Positions 57,955-64,000 of a DNA stretch of 64,000 nucleotides are shown in pieces (within the stretch, counting starts at the first letter, position 1; each line of letters begins with the position of its first letter). Origin of the DNA: Meiothermus ruber DSM 1279 (GTDB lineage Bacteria > Deinococcota > Deinococci > Deinococcales > Thermaceae). The DNA lies in assembly GCF_000024425.1 (NCBI RefSeq), contig NC_013946.1:62001-126000 (forward strand). Direction: 5' to 3'. A program made the position numbers and the translations under genes. A model generated the notes under the pieces. It was not told the DNA's origin. It saw nothing but the letters and a program-made list of their open reading frames with translations, and did not search any database.

Positions 57955-60627
57955 GTGAACCCCTCAACCCAAACCCCCTCCCAGAGCACTTCCCGGGAAA
58001 CCCAGCTCACCTTCATTGGGATTCTGCTGGGGCTTTTCCTGGCCGCGCTCGACCAGACCATTGTCTCGACGGCGTTGCCTAAAATTATCGCCGACCTTAA
58101 CGGTGCCGAGCTGTACGCCTGGGTGACCACTGCTTACCTGCTGGCCTCCACCGTCTCGGCCCCCATCTTTGGCCGCCTGACCGAGCTTTTCAGCCGTAAG
58201 ACCATTTTGCTGGTGGCGATTAGCATCTTCCTGCTGGGCTCGGCGCTCGCGGGTTTGTCGCAGAACATGCCCGAATTAATCGCCTTCCGTGGGCTTCAGG
58301 GGATTGGCGGTGGGGCCCTGTTCGCTCTTGCCCTGACCACCATTGCGGTGCTCTTTCCCCCGCGCGAGCGTGGACGGGTAGGCGGATTCTTTGGGGCCAT
58401 CTTTGGGGTGAGCAGTGCGGTGGGGCCGTGGCTGGGGGGTCTCCTGACCGACCACTTCTCCTGGCACTGGGTTTTTTACATCAACATGCCCGTGGGAGCG
58501 GTGGCCTTATGGTTCATCCTGCGCTATATGCCCCGCCTGAGCCCGGAACACCGCGAGCGCTTCGACTACCTGGGGGCCGTCTTGCTGGTGGCCTGGACGG
58601 TGCCGCTGATGCTGGCCTTCTCCTGGGGGGGCAGCACCTACCCCTGGCTGAGCGCTCAGATCCTGGGCCTTTTGGGGTTGAGCGCGCTGGCCCTGGTGTT
58701 GTGGGTCTGGTCACAGAACCGTGTGCAGCACCCGCTTTTTGACCTCTCGATTCTGCGCGTGCGCAGCTTTAGCCTGGCCTCGGCGGCGACCTTCTTCTAT
58801 GGCCCTGCTTTTCTGGGGGCGGTGGCCTTCTTGCCCCTGTACTTGCAGGTGGTTAAGGGGGTCTCGGCCTCGGCTTCGGGGGTGACGGTGCTGCCCCTTA
58901 CGCTGGGGGTGGTCTTGGGGGCCACCGGCAGCGGGCTGCTCTCGGGGCGGCTGGGCCGCTTTAAGCCCCTTTTGTTGCTGGGAACCGGCTGGCTGCTGGC
59001 GATCTTCCTTACCCTGCACTTCCTGATTAAGGTAGATACCCCCCTCTGGCTGGCGGTGCTGTTTTTCTTCCTGCTGGGCCTGGGGCTGGGGCCTGCCCAG
59101 TCGCTCCTACAGATTGCTGCCCAGAACAATGTACCGCCCCAGCGGTTGGGCTCGGCCACGGCTTTTACTCAGTTGATGCGGCAGATTGGCTCGACCGTGG
59201 GCATCGCCCTGATGGGCACGCTTTTAGCTAAGAACCTTACTGCCGAGACCTGCAAGGTGTTTCCCGACAATGCGGCCTGCCGTCCGGGCGCCTTGGTGCA
59301 ACGGAGCAACGAGGCGGGGGTGGGTTTTAACCTCGATGAACAGTTTGCCAAGCTCGAGGCCCAGATCGTGGCCGCGCTTAAGGGAGACACCCAGGCCTAC
59401 GCAACCCTGCTGCAGGATGCCCAGGTGCCCACCCAGGTTAAGGAAGGCCTGATCAAAGGCGGCATCCCGGCGCAGTTCCAGCAGCTTGAGGGCCGGGTGG
59501 TGGCAGCCCTCAGAGGCGATGCCCAGGCCTACGAGGCCCTGATGCAAGACCCCAACCTGCCGGCGGAGTTCAAATCGAAGCTGACCAGAGGGGGTATTCC
59601 GGCGCAGTTTGAGCGGATGGAAGGTCTGATGGTGTCGGCGCTCGAGGGGGATACCAAAGCCTACGAGGCCCTGATGCAAGACCCCAACCTGCCGGCGGAG
59701 TTCAAAGCCAAGCTGGTGAAAGGCGGTATCCCGGCCCAGTTTGCCCAGTTGCAGGATCTGGTGATTGCGGCCCTCGAGGGGGATGTGGCTGCCTACAACC
59801 AGCTCATCCACAACCCGCAGGTTCCAGCCGACCTGAAGGCCCGGCTGGTGAAAGGCGGCATCCCGGCCCAGTTTGCCCAGCTAGAGAAGCTGCTTTTGGC
59901 GGCCCTGAACGGGGATGCTCAGGCCTATCAAGCGGTGCAGCAGAACCCGCAGATCCCCCCTGCCTTCAAAAGCCAGATTCCGCAGGGCGGCCTGGCTGCC
60001 CAGGTCGAGGCCCAGCTACAAGCAACCGCGCGCCTGCTCGAGGCGGCCTGGCAGGGAGATGAAAGCGCACAACAAGCCTTGCGCCAGAACCCCAGGCTCG
60101 ACCCCCGCCTGCGGAGCCTGCTCGACAACCCGCCGCCCGTGGAGGCCCGAGCAGGGGTGCTGGCCCAGGTGCGGGCCCAGGCGCCTCAGCTCAAAGCAGC
60201 CGCTTTGCAGCAGGCGACAGCCCAGCTCCAAGCGGGGCTAGAGCAAGCCCAGGCCCAGGCGCTTGCCCAGGCCATTGCCGGGGTCAAGGCGGGTCTGGCC
60301 CAGGCCCAGGCCAAAGCCCAGGCAGCGGCCATCGCGGCAGTCCGGGAAAACCTGCGCAAAGCCCAGGCCCAGGCGCTGGAGCAGGCCGTGCAGGCCACCC
60401 ACGAGAACCTGGTCAAAGCCGAGCAGCAGGCCCTCGAGGAGGTGCCCCATAAGGTAGTAGCGCAGCTCGAGGAAACCAAACTCAAGCTGCACCAGGCCCT
60501 CAGCAACGGCATCACCAACGCGGAGAAAAACATTTTCCTCTACGCGGCCCTGTTCGTCCTGCTTTCAATGGCCTTTATCCTGCCCTTGCCCAACGAAGAA
60601 CTGCGCGGCCGGGGGGCTCGAGCCTGA
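57955..60627 (+). CDS. DHA2-type (EmrB/QacA) exporter with giant repeat insertion
   Basis: An 890-residue membrane protein. Residues 15-427 form an MFS drug exporter of the 14-span DHA2 group (LFLAALDQTIVSTALPKI; GRLTELFSRKTILL; GLQGIGGGALFALALT). Between spans 13 and 14 lies an insertion of about 430 residues (428-857). It has five 44-residue repeats starting near 468, 512, 556, 600 and 644 (core GGIPAQF, preceded by GDxxAY), a weaker sixth, then an Ala/Gln-rich helical stretch. Span 14 follows. Usual DHA2 pumps are about 500 residues. The start is GTG after AAAGGAG. The insertion would lie outside the inner membrane. Confidence 0.88.
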   Translation: MNPSTQTPSQSTSRETQLTFIGILLGLFLAALDQTIVSTALPKIIADLNGAELYAWVTTAYLLASTVSAPIFGRLTELFSRKTILLVAISIFLLGSALAGLSQNMPELIAFRGLQGIGGGALFALALTTIAVLFPPRERGRVGGFFGAIFGVSSAVGPWLGGLLTDHFSWHWVFYINMPVGAVALWFILRYMPRLSPEHRERFDYLGAVLLVAWTVPLMLAFSWGGSTYPWLSAQILGLLGLSALALVLWVWSQNRVQHPLFDLSILRVRSFSLASAATFFYGPAFLGAVAFLPLYLQVVKGVSASASGVTVLPLTLGVVLGATGSGLLSGRLGRFKPLLLLGTGWLLAIFLTLHFLIKVDTPLWLAVLFFFLLGLGLGPAQSLLQIAAQNNVPPQRLGSATAFTQLMRQIGSTVGIALMGTLLAKNLTAETCKVFPDNAACRPGALVQRSNEAGVGFNLDEQFAKLEAQIVAALKGDTQAYATLLQDAQVPTQVKEGLIKGGIPAQFQQLEGRVVAALRGDAQAYEALMQDPNLPAEFKSKLTRGGIPAQFERMEGLMVSALEGDTKAYEALMQDPNLPAEFKAKLVKGGIPAQFAQLQDLVIAALEGDVAAYNQLIHNPQVPADLKARLVKGGIPAQFAQLEKLLLAALNGDAQAYQAVQQNPQIPPAFKSQIPQGGLAAQVEAQLQATARLLEAAWQGDESAQQALRQNPRLDPRLRSLLDNPPPVEARAGVLAQVRAQAPQLKAAALQQATAQLQAGLEQAQAQALAQAIAGVKAGLAQAQAKAQAAAIAAVRENLRKAQAQALEQAVQATHENLVKAEQQALEEVPHKVVAQLEETKLKLHQALSNGITNAEKNIFLYAALFVLLSMAFILPLPNEELRGRGARA
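59356..60015 (+). repeat. Five 132-bp tandem repeats inside the exporter gene
   Basis: Repeat starts are at about 59356, 59488, 59620, 59752 and 59884, exactly 132 bases apart. Repeats 2 and 3 share a nearly identical stretch of over 30 bases at 59529 and 59661. All keep the frame. The high identity of the middle units points to recent expansion. Confidence 0.85.
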
Positions 60628-60640
60628 ATCGCCCTATCAA

Positions 60641-60679
60641 AAAAACCCAGCACAGTCCAAGTCACTGTGCTGGGTTTTT
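60641..60679. terminator. Bidirectional terminator
   Basis: A 15-bp perfect stem with A and T runs on its two arms (AAAAACCCAGCACAG and complement) and a 9-base loop between the convergent exporter and aldehyde dehydrogenase genes. It should end transcription from both sides. Confidence 0.93.
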
Positions 60680-60688
60680 GTGGCCGCA

Positions 60689-62131
60689 CTAGGGCAGCAG
60701 GAACGAGATAAGCTTGGTCTCGAGGAACTCCTCCATGCCCCAGTGCCCGCCCTCGCGGCCCAGCCCCGAGTTTTTGTAACCACCAAAGGGCAGGTTGGAG
60801 CCCATGGCGCTGGGGACGGGGTCGTTTACGCCCACGATGCCATACTCCAGGGCCTCGGCCACCCGGAAGGCGCGGGAGAGGTCTTTGGTCCAGATGTAGG
60901 CGGCCAGCCCGTAGTCGGTGTTGTTGGCCCAGGCGATGGCTTGCTCCTCGTCCTCGAAGGGCATCAGGGGGGCGACCGGCCCAAAGGTCTCCTCCTCGAG
61001 GATGCGCATCCCGGGCTGGATGCCGGTGAGCACCGTGGGAGCGTACAAAAGCCCGCCCAGGGCCTTGCCACCGGTAACCACCTTGGCCCCTTTGGCGAGG
61101 GCATCTTCCACGTGCGAGACCACCTTATCCAGGCCCTGCTGCTCCACCAGGGGCCCCACGTTGGTGCTGGGATCCAGGGGGTCGCCCACCTTCAGCTTGC
61201 CAACGGCCTCGGCCAGGGCGCTGGCGTAGTCGGCCTCGAGCTTCCTGTGCACATAGATGCGGTTGGTGGTTACGCAGGTCTGGCCGCTGTTGCGGTACTT
61301 GGAGAGCAGGGTAAACTGCACGGCCTTTTCAATGTCGGCGTCCTCGAAGACGATAAACGGGGCGTTGCCGCCGAGCTCCAACGAGACCCGCTTGAGGGTA
61401 TCGGCCCCCTGGCGGTAGAGGATTTTGCCCACCGGGGTGGAGCCGGTGAAGGTGATCTTGCGGATGCGCATGTCCTCCATCAGAACCCTGGAGACCGGCA
61501 CCGGGTCGGAGGCCGGTAGCACCTGCAGGGTTCCGGCGGGCCCCCCGGCCTCTTCCCAGAGCCTGGCCAGATAAAGCGCACATAAGGGGGTCTGTTCGGC
61601 CGGCTTGATGATGATGGTGCAGCCCGCAGCCAGCGCCGGGGCGGCCTTGCGGGTGATCATGCTAGTAGGGAAGTTCCAGGGGGTAACGGCGTACACCGGC
61701 CCCACCGGCTCGTACACGGCCATCTGGCGCTTGTTGGGGAAGCGCGAGTGGATGAGTTCCCCATTTACTCGAGGGGCTTCCTCGGCGCACCACTCCACAA
61801 AGCTGGCGGCATACAGCACCTCCCCTTTGGCCTCGGTGATGGGCTTTCCCATCTCCAGCGCGGTCAGCCGCCCCAGCTCTTCCTGATGGGCGATGAGCAG
61901 GTCGTTCCACTTGCGTAGAATCTTGCCCCGCTCAAAGCCGGTCAGCTTTTTCCACTCCTTGAAGGCCGCCACCGCAGCATCGGCGGCCAGGCGGGCCTCG
62001 GCCTCGCCGCAGTCGGCCACCTCGGCCACCAGTTCGCCGCTGTAGGGGCTCTTGACCGCAAAGGTTTTGGAGGTTGGCTGCCACCGGCCGCCCACATAGG
62101 CGAGGCTTGGAAAATCGAAGTCTTTGACCAT
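60689..62131 (-). CDS. NAD(P)-dependent aldehyde dehydrogenase, succinate-semialdehyde type
   Basis: A 480-residue aldehyde dehydrogenase. Motifs are VTPWNFPTSMITRKAAPAL, FTGSTPVGKIL, LELGGNAPFIVFEDADI with the base Glu, and NSGQTCVTTNRIYVH with the catalytic Cys. The C-terminal NDPVPSAMGSNLPFGGYKNSGLGREGG is typical of succinate-semialdehyde dehydrogenases (GabD). The exact aldehyde is not certain. The ATG at 62131 is preferred over one five codons upstream. It stands alone on the minus strand. Confidence 0.9.
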   Translation of the reverse strand: MVKDFDFPSLAYVGGRWQPTSKTFAVKSPYSGELVAEVADCGEAEARLAADAAVAAFKEWKKLTGFERGKILRKWNDLLIAHQEELGRLTALEMGKPITEAKGEVLYAASFVEWCAEEAPRVNGELIHSRFPNKRQMAVYEPVGPVYAVTPWNFPTSMITRKAAPALAAGCTIIIKPAEQTPLCALYLARLWEEAGGPAGTLQVLPASDPVPVSRVLMEDMRIRKITFTGSTPVGKILYRQGADTLKRVSLELGGNAPFIVFEDADIEKAVQFTLLSKYRNSGQTCVTTNRIYVHRKLEADYASALAEAVGKLKVGDPLDPSTNVGPLVEQQGLDKVVSHVEDALAKGAKVVTGGKALGGLLYAPTVLTGIQPGMRILEEETFGPVAPLMPFEDEEQAIAWANNTDYGLAAYIWTKDLSRAFRVAEALEYGIVGVNDPVPSAMGSNLPFGGYKNSGLGREGGHWGMEEFLETKLISFLLP

Positions 62132-62238
62132 AGCAAGGCCTAGCATACGCCCGGCCTGTGCGTGGTTGGTAGGGGGGCGGCTTGCAATTGCACCCCGCGG
62201 GAAAGGGTTCCAGAAAACCAGCGTGGCCCTCAGGCCTG

Positions 62239-62931
62239 CTAGCGGTTGCGCGCCGGATTGAGCATGTTGCGCCAGTCGCGATCCACCAGCAGGGGCAAGG
62301 GGTCAATTACCTGATAGTCGCAGGTGCGCCGGCTGCCGGCATACACCCCAAAGTGCAGATGGGGTGGGGTGGTGCGGGCGTTGCCGGTGTTGCCCACGTA
62401 CCCCAGCAGAGTCTGGGGGGTTACCCGCTGGCCCTCCCGGAGGCCTGGAGCGTAGCGGTCGAGATGGGCGTAGTAGTAGCGCCGCCCACCCGGCCCAACC
62501 ACAAACACGTACAGCCCACCCAACTGCCCCTGACCAATGCGCCAGACAAACCCGCTGGTAGCTGAGTAGACAGGGGTTCCCCTGGGGGCGAAGATGTCCT
62601 GCCCTTCGTGGGTGCGCCAGCCGCCGCGGGGGGCGCCGAAGGTGTTGGCTACCTGGCGCACCCGTACCCCCTGTACTGGCATGGCCAGTCGGCGGTCGGG
62701 CTCTTTGGGCAGCAGGGCCAGATAGCTCTGTAGCTTTTCCCGGTAGGCCGCCCAGCGTTCCCGCTCACGTCGCTCGGCTTCGGTGCGAGGCTCGGGCCGG
62801 CTCGAGCTGGCCGGGGTGCACACCCGCCCGGGCTCGCTATCGGGTTCGCCGCTCCGGTTTTGGGCCAGGCTCTCGCTGCCCCACAGGAGCACACACAGCA
62901 GCGCAGAAAAACCCACCTGTCGAGCCAACAT
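62239..62931 (-). CDS. Secreted M23-family metallopeptidase
   Basis: A 230-residue exported protein from the ATG at 62931, giving a signal peptide (about residues 1-24). A charged helix (TEAERRERERWAAYREKL) precedes the M23 domain. Metal-site residues are His and Asp in THEGQDIFAPRGTP, and PPHLHFGVY near the end. The domain cleaves peptide cross-links in peptidoglycan. Three Cys occur, two near the ends of the mature chain. It may remodel the wall or lyse competitors. It is divergent from the LysR gene by about 100 bases. Confidence 0.85.
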   Translation of the reverse strand: MLARQVGFSALLCVLLWGSESLAQNRSGEPDSEPGRVCTPASSSRPEPRTEAERRERERWAAYREKLQSYLALLPKEPDRRLAMPVQGVRVRQVANTFGAPRGGWRTHEGQDIFAPRGTPVYSATSGFVWRIGQGQLGGLYVFVVGPGGRRYYYAHLDRYAPGLREGQRVTPQTLLGYVGNTGNARTTPPHLHFGVYAGSRRTCDYQVIDPLPLLVDRDWRNMLNPARNR

Positions 62932-63033
62932 AGGTTTAGTTTGCGACCACAAGATTAGTTTTAAAAGAGAGCTGGTCAGGGCAGGCCGGGACAGCTAGAC
63001 TCTATTTATCGGTTCTACCGATGGGAGGCCTCG

Positions 63034-63972
63034 GTGCAGATATCGCTCAAACAGTTGGTGTACTTCATCGCGGTGGCCGAGTCGGGCTCGATTTCCAAAG
63101 CCCTCACCTCGCTCAACGTGACCCAGTCGGTGGTCACGGAGGCCATCAAAAAGCTGGAAGAGACCCTGGGGGCAGAGCTTTTTACCCGGCACGCTCGAGG
63201 CATGATTCTGACCCACGCCGGGCACCAGTTTTTGCGCCACGCTCACGAGGTGCTGGCCGCGCTGCGCAACGCCGAGCAGGCCATCCGCGAGCGCCCCGAT
63301 GCCACCACGGGGCAGCTCAACCTGGGCGTGACCAGCCTGGTAACGGCTTACTATCTGCCCTACCTGCTCGACCGCTTCGAGCGGGTGTTTCCGGGTGTTC
63401 AGGTGGCCGTGGTGGAAGACCGGCGGGGCTACATCGAGCACCTGCTGATTAATGGTGAGCTGGATGTGGCGGTGATGAACGTTTCGATGGTGGATAAGCA
63501 GGCCTTGGAGACCCGCACCCTGCTGCGCGCGCCCTGGCGGGTCTGGCTGCCCACCAACCACCCCTTGGTACAGCAGGAGGCGGTCTCACTGGAGAATTTG
63601 CGGGAGGAGCGGTTCTTGTACCTGAAAAACGACGAGCTCGAGGAGGTCACCCAGCAGATATACCGCCTGAGCGGGTTTCCTCGAGTGGCCGTGCGCACCG
63701 ATTCCATCGAGGCTATGCGCAGCCTGGTGGCCCTGGGCATTGGCGTGGCGGTTCTGCCCAACCTGATGTACCGGCCTTGGAGCCTGGAGGGTGACCGCCT
63801 GGAGTCGCGGCCCTTGCTCGAGAACCTGCCCCGCCTGGAGATTGGGGTGGCCTGGCGGCGGGGTAGTGCGCTGAGCGAGGCCGCCCGGCAGTTTTTGGTG
63901 GTGGTGGGGGAGCACAGCCGGGTGCAGACCTACGGGATCAGCTACAGCGACTTGCTGAGCCCGGCGGAGTAG
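63034..63972 (+). CDS. LysR-family transcription regulator
   Basis: A 312-residue regulator. The N-terminal helix-turn-helix reads ISLKQLVYFIAVAESGSISKALTSLNVTQSVVTEAIKKLEETLGAELF, seen in pieces. The effector domain starts near residue 90 (GQLNLGVTSLVTAYYLPYLL) with ALGIGVAVLPNLM near the end. GTG at 63034 is the start, after GGGAGGCCTCG. It is divergent from the M23 peptidase and its target is unknown; the genes past the window end may be relevant. Confidence 0.88.
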   Translation: MQISLKQLVYFIAVAESGSISKALTSLNVTQSVVTEAIKKLEETLGAELFTRHARGMILTHAGHQFLRHAHEVLAALRNAEQAIRERPDATTGQLNLGVTSLVTAYYLPYLLDRFERVFPGVQVAVVEDRRGYIEHLLINGELDVAVMNVSMVDKQALETRTLLRAPWRVWLPTNHPLVQQEAVSLENLREERFLYLKNDELEEVTQQIYRLSGFPRVAVRTDSIEAMRSLVALGIGVAVLPNLMYRPWSLEGDRLESRPLLENLPRLEIGVAWRRGSALSEAARQFLVVVGEHSRVQTYGISYSDLLSPAE

Positions 63973-64000
63973 GCCCGGCTATCAATCTATTTTCCCGATA

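Overview
The window is GC-rich chromosomal DNA from a thermophile of the Deinococcota, most likely Meiothermus or a close relative. This is inferred from gene content: a MoaD-MoaE fusion, a Thermus-type rpmH-rnpA-yidD-yidC-jag block, an operator matching the PaaR consensus I remember from Thermus thermophilus, and a provirus resembling the Thermus virus P23-77. It is not based on any database search. Host genes carry the hexamer CTCGAG at about 3 per kb in the stretches I counted.

Layout. 0-2.5 kb: purM and gatB overlapping by four bases. 2.65 kb: tRNA-Arg(CCT). 2.8-13.2 kb: a tightly packed, one-direction (minus strand) viral element with about 24 genes. They include a packaging ATPase, two candidate single-beta-barrel capsid proteins with the sizes I recall for P23-77 VP16 and VP17, many small one-pass membrane proteins, a lytic transglycosylase, an amidase, and an embedded VapBC-like toxin-antitoxin pair. 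No integrase or replication gene and no right attachment repeat is visible. 13.3-24.9 kb: host genes for a DoxX-like protein, HrpB helicase, an ArsB/NhaD-type transporter, TrmK, a YeeE/YedE pair, PEGA/MliC-like envelope proteins, a degenerate E2-like protein and an M29 aminopeptidase. 25-33.3 kb: rpsA, moaDE, hrcA, amtB-glnK, rlmB, pilT and a universal stress protein.

33.4-41.4 kb is an accessory and decaying stretch: an orphan ABC-2 permease, an HTH/NB-ARC/TPR regulator interrupted by two in-frame stops, secreted or lipid-anchored proteins, a gene fragment, a frameshifted pseudogene and a large lipoprotein. 41.5-46.6 kb holds purine synthesis (purN, purD), an inositol monophosphatase-type enzyme, prmC and jag. 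46.6-49.2 kb is the yidC/yidD/rnpA/rpmH block. 49.4-56.5 kb is a LivGHMKF-type ABC importer operon with an acyl-CoA ligase between livG and livH; it has a strong promoter with a PaaR-like palindrome after the -10 box, which suggests uptake and CoA activation of an organic acid. 57-64 kb: a MarR regulator with a nearly leaderless self-controlled promoter, a DHA2 exporter with a roughly 430-residue extramembrane insertion built on 44-residue repeats, an aldehyde dehydrogenase, an M23 peptidase and a LysR regulator.

The items most worth follow-up are the two-capsid-protein provirus with its embedded toxin-antitoxin and switching hairpins, the exporter with the giant repeat insertion, the pseudoknot-topology element at 16.9-17.1 kb, the twice-interrupted NB-ARC gene, and the PaaR-like control of the importer operon.
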